Part shown: one piece after another, positions 7,536-14,215 of the stretch
Numbering within the stretch: the stretch's first letter is position 1
Layout: the number at the start of each line of letters is the position of its first letter
Origin: [Eubacterium] yurii subsp. margaretiae ATCC 43715
GTDB taxonomy: Bacteria > Bacillota > Clostridia > Peptostreptococcales > Filifactoraceae
Length of the DNA: 20,915 nt
Reading direction: 5' to 3'
Assembly (NCBI GenBank): GCA_000146855.1
Contig: GL405246.1
Coordinates: forward strand, 1,999,359-2,020,273
Made by a program: the position numbers and the translations under genes
The notes under the pieces: model-generated
Told to the model about the DNA's origin: nothing
Seen by the model: the letters and a program-made list of their open reading frames with translations, nothing else
Database searches by the model: none

Positions 7536-8342
7536 ATGAAGAAAATCGAAAGAATAAAGGAAATATTGCTTGAAGAGTATGATGAAAATCACTTAAAAAA
7601 CTCATATATATTTGAAAGCAAGGATCAAACTACAGCTCTTAAGCTTGCTCGTGAAATAAGTGAACATATTTTACAAACTGACAATCTTGAAAATACACCA
7701 GATTTCATGAGCATAAAAAAAGAGGATATGAGTATAGATACTATAAGAAATATAATAAAAAATTGCAGGGTAAAACCTTTCAAATCTAAGAAAATCTATG
7801 TATTTGAAGATTCGTCAAAATTTAATATTTCAATGCAAAACGCATTTTTAAAGACCTTGGAAGAACCGCCGTCAGATGTGATATTCATTCTGATTACTTA
7901 CAATGCTTTGAACTTTCTTGACACAATTCGCTCCAGATGTATCACATATTTTTTTGATGAAGATATACATGATATATACCAAAACGATGACATCCTATTA
8001 TCTGTTAGAAAATTACTTGACATCCTTGTTACAAAAAACGAGGTACAGATGGTAGAGTACATCCAAGATATCAAAAAACTCAAAGACGATGTTGACGACT
8101 ATTTCACTTTTCTGCTTGATACCTTGAGAAATATGATGATAGCAAAGGAAAGTGCCAGTCTTATTCAAAACGAATGCAAACAAAATAAATATATTCACGA
8201 CATAGTTTCAAAGTTCACATATTATGAACTCCTAGCAATATTGGACTTAGTAGAACGCTCAAGGATAAAACTCAATAATAATTGCAGTTTTTCAATGACT
8301 ATGGAGACCATGTTGCTTAATATTATGGAGGTTAGGATTTGA
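7536..8342 (+). CDS. holB: DNA polymerase III subunit delta' (clamp loader)
   Basis: A 268-residue AAA+-like clamp-loader subunit that acts with DnaX and HolA to load the beta clamp. Visible marks are the sensor-1 region KTLEEPP (106-112), the SRC motif IRSRC (131-135) with the arginine finger, and a helical C-terminal collar domain. It lacks a Walker A lysine, as expected for delta'. It also lacks the four-cysteine zinc module of typical delta' (only C77, C135 and a few scattered cysteines), and it is short compared with the usual 310-330 residues, so the N-terminal half looks reduced. The place between tmk and ricT is the conserved Firmicute position. An AAAGG site lies 12 bases after tmk stops; it overlaps ricT by four bases. 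Confidence 0.85.
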   Translation: MKKIERIKEILLEEYDENHLKNSYIFESKDQTTALKLAREISEHILQTDNLENTPDFMSIKKEDMSIDTIRNIIKNCRVKPFKSKKIYVFEDSSKFNISMQNAFLKTLEEPPSDVIFILITYNALNFLDTIRSRCITYFFDEDIHDIYQNDDILLSVRKLLDILVTKNEVQMVEYIQDIKKLKDDVDDYFTFLLDTLRNMMIAKESASLIQNECKQNKYIHDIVSKFTYYELLAILDLVERSRIKLNNNCSFSMTMETMLLNIMEVRI

Positions 8343-9220
8343 AAAAAGTAGTAGGTGTAAAATTCAAACAGGTAGGTAAGATTTACCATTTTGAATGTTG
8401 CAATAACGATAAATACGAAGTAGGAAGTAAGGTAATAGTCGAAACTGCAAGAGGCGTGGAATATGCCACAGTGGCAGTTGAGCAAAGACTGATGAACGAA
8501 GAAAAGCTAATTCATCCGCTAAAACCTGTACTTAGACTTGCCAACTATGAAGATATAAAAACTTATGAGAAAAATCTCAAGGACGCAAGTGAAGCGATGG
8601 AGATATGCAGACAAAAGATAGCTCAACATGGCCTTGATATGAATCTGATTGATAACGAATACACCTTTGACAAGACCAAGTTGATTTTCTATTTTACAGC
8701 AGACGGCAGGATTGACTTTAGAGAGCTGGTAAGAGATTTGGCATCAGTATTTCGCACAAGGATAGAGCTCAGACAAATCGGCGTGCGTGACGAAGCCAAA
8801 AAGCTCGGAGGTTTCGGTCCATGCGGAAGAGAATATTGTTGCAAAAAGTGGATGGGAGATTTTGAGCCTGTAACTATCAAAATGGCAAAAGATCAAGGTT
8901 TATCACTAAACCCAGGGAAGATTTCCGGTACTTGCGGAAGATTATTTTGTTGCCTTAAATACGAAAATGAAAACTATGAAGGAATAATCAAGAAGATGCC
9001 GACGGAAAATTCCATAGTAATGACTCCTGAAGGCAAGGGGAAGGTAATCCAAAGAGCTACCCTACTTGAAAAAGTCAAGGTCTTGCTTGAAACCGAAGAC
9101 GGTAATGTACAGTTTAAAGACTTCCACTTAAGTGACGTAAAGGTTTTGAAACTTGCAAGAGCCGTAAATGATTCTGATGAACAAATAAGCGAAGAAGAAT
9201 TGAAAAAGTTGGAAGATTAG
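8339..9220 (+). CDS. ricT: PSP1-domain protein RicT (YaaT)
   Basis: A 293-residue cytoplasmic protein of the PSP1/YaaT family. In Bacillus, RicT joins RicA and RicF in a complex that carries [4Fe-4S] clusters and acts with RNase Y in mRNA maturation. The hallmark Cys pattern is intact: C162, C167, C168 in PCGREYCC and C199, C204, C205 in CGRLFCC. N-terminal GVKFKQVGKIYHF is typical. The start is a TTG at 8339-8341 chosen because GGAGG sits at 8327-8331, 7 bases upstream, and because the codon overlaps the holB stop (TTGA), a usual coupling arrangement. RicA and RicF homologues are not in the window. Confidence 0.9.
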   Translation: MKKVVGVKFKQVGKIYHFECCNNDKYEVGSKVIVETARGVEYATVAVEQRLMNEEKLIHPLKPVLRLANYEDIKTYEKNLKDASEAMEICRQKIAQHGLDMNLIDNEYTFDKTKLIFYFTADGRIDFRELVRDLASVFRTRIELRQIGVRDEAKKLGGFGPCGREYCCKKWMGDFEPVTIKMAKDQGLSLNPGKISGTCGRLFCCLKYENENYEGIIKKMPTENSIVMTPEGKGKVIQRATLLEKVKVLLETEDGNVQFKDFHLSDVKVLKLARAVNDSDEQISEEELKKLED

Positions 9221-9222
9221 AT

Positions 9223-9969
9223 ATGATATTAGAAGATGAAACTTTAGATGACTTACAGATTAAAAACTGCAAGATAATACAAAAAAAGAGCGGATTCAAG
9301 TTCGGGATTGATGCAGTACTTCTTGCAAACTTTGTAAAATTCAAGAAAAATGATACTCTTGCAGATTTAGGCACAGGTACAGGTATTATACCAATACTGG
9401 TAAAGGCAAAGTCAAATATAGCTAAGATATATGCAATAGAAATACAGAAGCATATTGCCGACATGGCAAGGCGAAGTGTAGAATTAAACAATTTTCAAGA
9501 CGATATTGAAATCTTAAATATCAACTTAAAAGACACGCTTAATTTCATACCAAAATATTCTATAGACATAATAACTACCAATCCACCCTATATGCCTAAG
9601 GAAAAACTCTTAAGCGGCAATGAAAGTATGATGATATCAAGAAATGAAATATTTTGCGATATAGGAGATATCATGAAAGTATCAAGTGAGCTCCTCAAGC
9701 CCAATGGCAAGATTTACATGATACATCGCCCGTCAAGACTGTCAGATATAATTTACGAGGGTAGAAAAAACAATCTCGAAGTAAAAGAAATGCAGATGAT
9801 ATATCCGTCCGTGGGTAAGAGCGCAAATCTGATTCTTTTAAAACTTGTAAAAAATGCAAAACCTGAGATACGAATGTTAGCTCCGCTTATTGTGCATCAA
9901 GCTGATGGCAGATATACGGAGGAAGTGCAAAAAATCTATGAGAAAAAGGAGCTGGAAGCAGAGATATGA
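9223..9969 (+). CDS. trmN6: tRNA1(Val) adenine-N6 methyltransferase-like (YabB/TrmN6)
   Basis: SAM-dependent N6-adenine methyltransferase of 248 residues, of the family that modifies A37 of tRNA-Val in E. coli; Bacillus YabB is the orthologue at this locus. SAM-binding motif I is DLGTGTG (48-54), an acidic AIEIQ follows at the end of beta-2 (71-75), and the catalytic NPPY is at 120-123. The N-terminal KSGFKFGIDAVLLANF is characteristic of this subfamily. It begins 2 bases after ricT stops and overlaps engB by four bases (ATGA), so translation is coupled. Exact target base in this organism is not shown by sequence. Confidence 0.85.
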   Translation: MILEDETLDDLQIKNCKIIQKKSGFKFGIDAVLLANFVKFKKNDTLADLGTGTGIIPILVKAKSNIAKIYAIEIQKHIADMARRSVELNNFQDDIEILNINLKDTLNFIPKYSIDIITTNPPYMPKEKLLSGNESMMISRNEIFCDIGDIMKVSSELLKPNGKIYMIHRPSRLSDIIYEGRKNNLEVKEMQMIYPSVGKSANLILLKLVKNAKPEIRMLAPLIVHQADGRYTEEVQKIYEKKELEAEI

Positions 9970-10553
9970 TAATAAAAAGTGCAAAGATACAAACAAGTGC
10001 CACAGATCCGAAATTTTATCCCGATGATAATCTGCCCTGCATTGCTTTGGCAGGTCGCTCCAACGTGGGTAAGTCCTCACTTATAAACTCCCTTTTAAAC
10101 AGAAAGTCACTGGCAAGGGTATCAGGTACACCGGGAAAAACAAGGACTATCAACTTTTTCATAATCAACGAGAGTTTTTACCTTGTAGACCTACCCGGAT
10201 ACGGCTATGCAAAATTGTCCAAGACAGAGCAGGAATCATGGGGCAAGACAATGGAACTTTACTTTTCAAAAAGTAAGAACTTAAAACATGTCTTCCTATT
10301 ACTGGATATAAGACATGAGCCCAAGGCATCTGATAAACAAATGTACGACTATTGTAAATACTATGACATACCTGTGGATATAATCGCTACAAAATCTGAC
10401 AAGATTTCACGAGGTGCTTATCAAAAGTCTTTTTCTATAATGAAAAAATTTCTCCAAATCAAAGAAGAAATCAAAATATTCCCCATATCTTCTCTAAACA
10501 AGAGCGGTATTGAAGAACTGTCCAATTACATGGAATCAGTAATTCTGATATAA
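9966..10553 (+). CDS. engB: ribosome biogenesis GTPase EngB (YihA/YsxC)
   Basis: A 195-residue TRAFAC GTPase needed for assembly of the large ribosomal subunit. G motifs are complete: G1 GRSNVGKSS (30-38), G2 TPGKTRT (55-61), G3 DLPGYGYA (75-82), G4 TKSD (142-145) and G5 ISSLNKSG (174-181). Length equals the family norm. It starts inside the end of trmN6 with an ATGA overlap. In many Firmicutes engB sits next to lonA/clpX; here it has joined the tmk-holB-ricT-trmN6 group. Confidence 0.95.
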   Translation: MIIKSAKIQTSATDPKFYPDDNLPCIALAGRSNVGKSSLINSLLNRKSLARVSGTPGKTRTINFFIINESFYLVDLPGYGYAKLSKTEQESWGKTMELYFSKSKNLKHVFLLLDIRHEPKASDKQMYDYCKYYDIPVDIIATKSDKISRGAYQKSFSIMKKFLQIKEEIKIFPISSLNKSGIEELSNYMESVILI

Positions 10554-10595
10554 CAAGTTCTAAATTTGTATTGATTTTAAAGGAGATATAAAGAT

Positions 10596-10787
10596 ATGAT
10601 GATACCCATAACATCTGTATTCATCGGGGTAATGATAATATTAATACCTTTTATGCTTGTATTCTTACTTATTAGAGTATTAGGCAAGGGACAAAGTAAA
10701 AATTCTGACTTGGAACTGAGAGTTCAACTACTGGAAGAAGAGATACGACAGATAAAAAGACAGATAGAATTTATAGATGAAATTTAA
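10596..10787 (+). CDS. small single-TM coiled-coil protein, unknown
   Basis: A 63-residue ORF that I do not recognise. Residues about 5-29 form one hydrophobic membrane segment. The tail from about 38 (DLELRVQLLEEEIRQIKRQI) has heptad-like spacing of Leu/Ile and many charges, so it is probably an amphipathic or coiled-coil helix in the cytoplasm. A good AAAGGAG lies 10 bases before the ATG. It follows engB by 42 bases and is probably the last gene of that operon. The layout recalls small membrane adaptor proteins such as PspB, but no motif supports naming it. Confidence 0.65.
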   Translation: MMIPITSVFIGVMIILIPFMLVFLLIRVLGKGQSKNSDLELRVQLLEEEIRQIKRQIEFIDEI

Positions 10788-11021
10788 TGAAAGTATAATT
10801 ATAAGGCTAAACTACTTTCTTGCTTGACTAAAAGTAAGATAAAGATAAAATATGACAAAATTATAAAACTAAAGCATTTTTTTGCAGAAAAAATATAAAG
10901 GCTAAAATGTTATAACTTAATTTTAATAAAGAGAATTTTTCATAGTCTGATTTAGCATAATCTTATTGTATTTTGCAAAAAATTTTATTTAAAAATTATG
11001 TATATATTTATAAATTTACAC

Positions 11022-11049
11022 TTGACAAATATTTTTTAAATACTAAAAT
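11022..11049 (+). promoter_or_regulatory. promoter for pta
   Basis: A perfect -35 TTGACA at 11022-11027, a 16-base spacer and TAAAAT at 11044-11049. It predicts a transcript start near 11057, which gives pta a leader of about 290 bases. Confidence 0.65.
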
Positions 11050-11064
11050 AGAAAGTACAGCAAA

Positions 11065-11312
11065 AAACATAGGTACGCTATTGATTTATCTATGTTTCAT
11101 TATATTATTTAACTATTGTATTTAATTCAACTTTCTTAGATAAAAACTACAGATAAAATCACTATTTACAATAAATTCCTAGTCTAATACACTACTTTTT
11201 TAATTGCTATTATAGTTTTTATTTTTTAATAATTTAGATTTGCATGAAAACTCAAATTAATTAACTAAGAAAGTTCATTATTTAATAAATGCCGCCATTT
11301 TCTATGCGGTGT
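11065..11312 (+). other. inverted repeats in the long pta leader
   Basis: Three elements: AAACATAG (11065-11072) with CTATGTTT (11090-11097), an 8-bp stem with a 17-base loop at the transcript 5' end; AACTTTCTTAG (11129-11139) with CTAAGAAAGTT (11265-11275), an 11-bp long-range pair enclosing 125 bases; and a GC-rich stem at 11289-11295 with 11306-11312 (core CCGC/GCGG) some 20 bases before the ribosome-binding site. They do not overlap and could form together. No known riboswitch consensus was recognised. Confidence 0.45.
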
Positions 11313-11343
11313 TCATACATTTAAGATAATTTAGGAGGAAAAG

Positions 11344-12348
11344 ATGTCATTTTTTTATGATGCAGAGAGAATTGTAAGGAAATATCAACATAAAATAGTA
11401 TTGCCTGAAGGTAACGATATAAGAATTATTGGTGCAGCAGCAAGATTGAAAAATAACAGTATCTTAGAACCAATCGTACTTGGTAAAAGAGATAAGATAT
11501 TGCAAATAGCAAAAGAAAATGGGATAGATGTAGAAAGAGTACAAGTAATAGATCCGGACACTTACGAAGAAAGAGAAGAACTTATTGCAGCCTTGGTAGA
11601 AAGAAGAAAGGGTAAGCTCACAGAAGATGAAGCAAGAGAGCTTATAAAAGACGAAAACTACTTTGGAACAATGCTCGTATACACTCAAAGAGCTGACGGC
11701 CTAGTATCAGGAGCCATTCATACTACAGGTGAAACTGTAAAACCTGCACTTCAAATTATAAAGGTAAAACCTGAATATTCAAAGGTTTCAGGAGGGTTCT
11801 TGCTTATAAAAGATAAGGAACTATATGTATTTGGAGACTGTGCTATAAATATAGATCCTACTGCTGAAGATTTGGCTGAAATAGCAAAGCAAACAGCTGA
11901 AACTGCTAAAAACTATGGTCTTAAGCCTAGAATTGCAATGCTTAGTTTCTCAACAAAGGGCTCTGGAAAAGGACCTATGGTTGATAAGGTAAGACGTGGA
12001 TATGAAATAGCGAAAGAAAAATACCCTGAACTTGTAATTGACGGTGAACTTCAATTTGACGCAGCCTTCGTACCTGAAGTAGCAGCTAAGAAATTGAAAA
12101 CTTCTCCTGTTGCAGGTCAAGCCAATGTATTTATCTTCCCTGATATCCAAGCAGGAAATATAGGATATAAGATTGCTCAAAGATTCGGAAGATATGAGGC
12201 AATAGGACCTATACTTCAAGGTCTTAACTCACCTGTAAACGACCTGTCAAGAGGTTGCAATGAAGAAGATGTATACAAACTTTCTATAATATCTTCTATG
12301 GAAGCAATAAAGATAACAGAAGAAAGAAAACGTAAAAATAAGGAATAA
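11344..12348 (+). CDS. pta: phosphate acetyltransferase
   Basis: Interconverts acetyl-CoA plus phosphate and acetyl phosphate plus CoA; with acetate kinase it makes ATP in fermenting anaerobes. The 334 residues correspond to the short single-domain class without DRTGG/CobQ-like N-terminal regions. Recognisable features are IVLPEGNDIRI (18-28), ADGLVSGAIHTTGETVKPALQ around 118-138, FSTKGSGKG around 202-210, and the C-terminal RFGRYEAIGPILQGLNSPVNDLSRGC. A phosphate butyryltransferase is the main alternative, but GLNSPVNDLSRGC is typical of Pta. TTTAGGAGGAAAAG gives a very strong ribosome-binding site. ackA is not in the window, and no other gene shares its transcript with certainty. Confidence 0.95.
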   Translation: MSFFYDAERIVRKYQHKIVLPEGNDIRIIGAAARLKNNSILEPIVLGKRDKILQIAKENGIDVERVQVIDPDTYEEREELIAALVERRKGKLTEDEARELIKDENYFGTMLVYTQRADGLVSGAIHTTGETVKPALQIIKVKPEYSKVSGGFLLIKDKELYVFGDCAINIDPTAEDLAEIAKQTAETAKNYGLKPRIAMLSFSTKGSGKGPMVDKVRRGYEIAKEKYPELVIDGELQFDAAFVPEVAAKKLKTSPVAGQANVFIFPDIQAGNIGYKIAQRFGRYEAIGPILQGLNSPVNDLSRGCNEEDVYKLSIISSMEAIKITEERKRKNKE

Positions 12349-12392
12349 AAAAACATAAATGATTTAATGTCAAATTTATTCTAATCACCGTT

Positions 12393-12398
12393 TATAAT
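12393..12398 (+). promoter_or_regulatory. possible -10 element for the small Cys protein gene
   Basis: A perfect TATAAT lies 117 bases upstream of the 12515 start, but no good -35 box sits 16-18 bases before it. No terminator hairpin was seen between pta and this gene either, so read-through from pta is equally possible. Confidence 0.25.
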
Positions 12399-12514
12399 GT
12401 CATATATTTAAACTTATTAAAATATTATTTTTTTAGTTTTCAACAACCATCTTTAATATATTTTTAGGGTTATTTAATTGATCTTTAGTATTATCTAAAT
12501 AAGGAGAGATTTTT

Positions 12515-12856
12515 ATGAAGGAAATTAAAACAGTAGTCCAAGAAATAATAAATGCTCCAAGCTGTTATCCTGCTCTAAGAGAAGTTGCTCAAGACTATCT
12601 TGACCGCTTAGGCACTGACAAGGAAAAAGAAGCTGCAAAAAAACTCGTAGAATATACAGAAGAATGTGTAGAAAAAATTGATGATGTGCTTCAATTCTTC
12701 CAATCAGATGCAGGAAAAAAAGTATTTGGCGAAGAAAAGGCTGTAGCTCTTGCAAAACAAGCTAAGGAAGTAAAGGCAAAAGGTGGAAAATATTGCTTCT
12801 GTCCAGCATGCACTGCCGGAGTTGAACTACTTGAAAGAAAGGCTGAAATATTGTAA
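12515..12856 (+). CDS. small helical Cys-containing protein (family often labelled Hsp90-like)
   Basis: A 113-residue, mainly helical, charged cytoplasmic protein. From memory, close relatives in anaerobic Firmicutes are labelled 'molecular chaperone Hsp90', but the protein has none of the Hsp90 ATPase (GHKL) motifs and is far too short, so the label should not be trusted. The striking part is the C-terminal CFCPAC (94-99), a C-x-C-x2-C cluster, with further cysteines at C17 and C51; metal binding or redox chemistry is possible. GGAGAG about 8 bases before the ATG supports the start. A strong terminator follows at 12946-12980. True function unknown. Confidence 0.8.
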   Translation: MKEIKTVVQEIINAPSCYPALREVAQDYLDRLGTDKEKEAAKKLVEYTEECVEKIDDVLQFFQSDAGKKVFGEEKAVALAKQAKEVKAKGGKYCFCPACTAGVELLERKAEIL

Positions 12857-12945
12857 TAGCACTAAGTATTTAAACTGATTGTATGTTTCTTAACAATGCT
12901 TTACAAAAGTTTTTAAACTAATCTAGAGAATTTTAACCATAATTT

Positions 12946-12980
12946 AAGGGCTTGTGTTTATCACAAGCCCTTTTGTTGTT
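12946..12980 (+). terminator. intrinsic terminator
   Basis: Perfect 11-bp stem AAGGGCTTGTG (12946-12956) with CACAAGCCCTT (12962-12972), 5-base loop, followed on the plus strand by TTGTTGTTATTTT. It ends the small Cys protein gene. The convergent znuA gene stops at 12994, so the hairpin may also serve it, though the minus-strand tail (AAATTATGG) is not U-rich. Confidence 0.88.
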
Positions 12981-12993
12981 ATTTTGCTTATAT

Positions 12994-14106
12994 TTATTTA
13001 AAACTCTTTTCAAGAGCTTTAAGATTTTCTTCCATTATTGACAAATAATCCTTGCCGCTATCCATTTCTTCCTTTGTAAGACCTTCTACAGGATTAAGCA
13101 CATCCGTTGTTGCTCCAGTCTCAGATGCTATTGTCTTTGATACCTTGTCTGAAGTCAAAGTTTCAAAAAATATCACCTTTACCTTGTTTTCCTTTACAAA
13201 CTCAATTACTTCTTTCATCTTTGCAGGATCCGGCTCAGAATCTTCAAATACACCTTCAATTCCAAGTTGTGATATTCCGTAGTCTTTTCCCAAATATCCA
13301 AAGGCCTCATGTGCTACAACTATATTTTTTCCTGCATAAGGTTTTAGAGTTTGAGTATATTTTGCATCCAAAGCGTCAAATTCTTTGGCATATTTTTCGT
13401 AATTTTCTTCGTAGTATGCCTTATTCTTTTCATCAGCCTTAACCAAGGCATCCTTTATACTTTCCATTTGTTTCTTCGCATTTTTTATGCTCAACCACAC
13501 ATGCGGATCGTATTTTCCATGGTGATGATGTTCTTCATGATCGTGATCCTTGTCTTCATGGTCATGGTCTTTATCTTCAGCCTTATGAGTATCATCTTTA
13601 TGAGTTTCTTTGCTGTCTTTATCATCTTTCTTTCCATCATGGTCGTGATCATGCTCCTTCTTTCCGTCATGATCGTGGTCGTGGTCATCTTCATGATTTT
13701 CCAAAAGCTCTATTCCCTTTGAAGTTTCAACAGCTACCAACTTCTTATTTGAAAGTGATTTTAGTACGTCATCAACCCACATTTCCATACCTGCTCCGTT
13801 GTATATAAATACATCTGCACCTTCCAACTTCGCAATGTCACTTGCACTTGGCTCCCAACCATGTGCCTCAGTGCCTGCAGGGATTATATTTTCCACATCA
13901 GCCTTATCACCGGCAACCTTCTTTGCAAAATCGTACATAGGATACATACTAGTAACTACCTTGATTTTACTTTCTTCCTGTGTAGTCTGTTGTTTGTTAT
14001 CCTCAGTCTTATTACTACTTTGATTTGTTGGTGCAGAGCTACAAGCTGCAAGTAACATAGATGCTGATATTAAGGCAGCAAATATCTTTACAAAACTTTT
14101 CTTCAT
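12994..14106 (-). CDS. znuA: zinc ABC transporter substrate-binding lipoprotein (ZnuA/AdcA-like)
   Basis: Cluster A-I metal-binding protein that captures Zn(II) outside the membrane and hands it to a ZnuB/ZnuC permease; neither partner is in the window. I start it at 14106: the 370-residue product then begins with a lipoprotein signal, Lys-Lys, a hydrophobic stretch and lipobox LAAC with C22 as the lipidated residue. An in-frame ATG 51 bases upstream (14157) would add 17 residues before the signal and lacks a ribosome-binding site, whereas AGAGAGG precedes 14106. Likely metal ligands are H82, H202 and H266, plus a carboxylate in the C-terminal lobe. Between them, 138-196 is a loop with 17 histidines and many Asp/Lys, containing small internal duplications; such loops mark zinc rather than manganese transporters. 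A -35/-10 pair and a repeated operator-like element lie just upstream. Confidence 0.93.
   Translation of the reverse strand: MKKSFVKIFAALISASMLLAACSSAPTNQSSNKTEDNKQQTTQEESKIKVVTSMYPMYDFAKKVAGDKADVENIIPAGTEAHGWEPSASDIAKLEGADVFIYNGAGMEMWVDDVLKSLSNKKLVAVETSKGIELLENHEDDHDHDHDGKKEHDHDHDGKKDDKDSKETHKDDTHKAEDKDHDHEDKDHDHEEHHHHGKYDPHVWLSIKNAKKQMESIKDALVKADEKNKAYYEENYEKYAKEFDALDAKYTQTLKPYAGKNIVVAHEAFGYLGKDYGISQLGIEGVFEDSEPDPAKMKEVIEFVKENKVKVIFFETLTSDKVSKTIASETGATTDVLNPVEGLTKEEMDSGKDYLSIMEENLKALEKSFK
13537..13686 (-). repeat. in-frame tandem duplications coding for the His-rich loop
   Basis: Two short tandem duplications lie inside znuA. A 30-base unit occurs twice at 13627-13686, coding for (D/E)HDHDHDGKK at residues 141-160. 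A 21-base unit occurs twice at 13537-13578, coding for EDKDHDH at residues 177-190. Both preserve frame, so the loop has grown by repeat expansion. Confidence 0.8.
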
Positions 14107-14136
14107 TTTACAATTACCTCTCTTTGTATAAAGTAT

Positions 14137-14160
14137 AATTTCGCAATTGATTTGCAATTT
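14137..14160. promoter_or_regulatory. operator-like direct repeat in the znuA leader
   Basis: TTCGCAATT (14140-14148) and TTTGCAATT (14151-14159) are two 9-base near-identical units one helical turn apart (11-base period), located at the predicted znuA transcript start. Zinc uptake genes are normally repressed by Zur or AdcR, so a metal-responsive repressor site is plausible, but the sequence does not match the Bacillus Zur or AdcR consensus that I know. Confidence 0.4.
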
Positions 14161-14165
14161 CTTAC

Positions 14166-14194
14166 ATTATATCATTATTTTAATTCCTTTTCAA
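14166..14194 (-). promoter_or_regulatory. promoter for znuA
   Basis: On the minus strand TTGAAA (plus 14189-14194), a 17-base spacer and a perfect TATAAT (plus 14166-14171). The predicted start near 14159 gives a leader of about 53 bases. It lies in the 109-base gap after the C39-like gene, so znuA need not depend on that gene's transcript. Confidence 0.72.
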
Positions 14195-14215
14195 TAATAA
14201 TTTGCATTAATATCT

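Larger units (their letters stand above)
10788..11343. other. 556-base non-coding gap and pta leader
   Basis: No ORF with a ribosome-binding site is visible. The first half (10788-11020) is AT-rich with a 7-bp stem at 10820-10839 lacking a T-tract, so no convincing terminator for the engB operon is seen. The second half holds a promoter at 11022-11049 followed by an approximately 290-base leader with three inverted repeats, ending at the pta ribosome-binding site. Confidence 0.55.

Noticed and set aside
10820..10839. Hairpin after the small TM gene as terminator
   Set aside because: 7-bp stem containing a G-U pair and followed by A-rich rather than T-rich sequence.
13351..13722. 123-codon plus-strand ORF opposite znuA
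   Set aside because: It is the mirror of the His/Asp-rich loop; Met/Val/Ile-rich low-complexity translation, no start signal.
14107..14157. Upstream in-frame ATG extending znuA by 17 residues
   Set aside because: It adds polar residues before a complete lipoprotein signal peptide and has no ribosome-binding site; AGAGAGG supports 14106.
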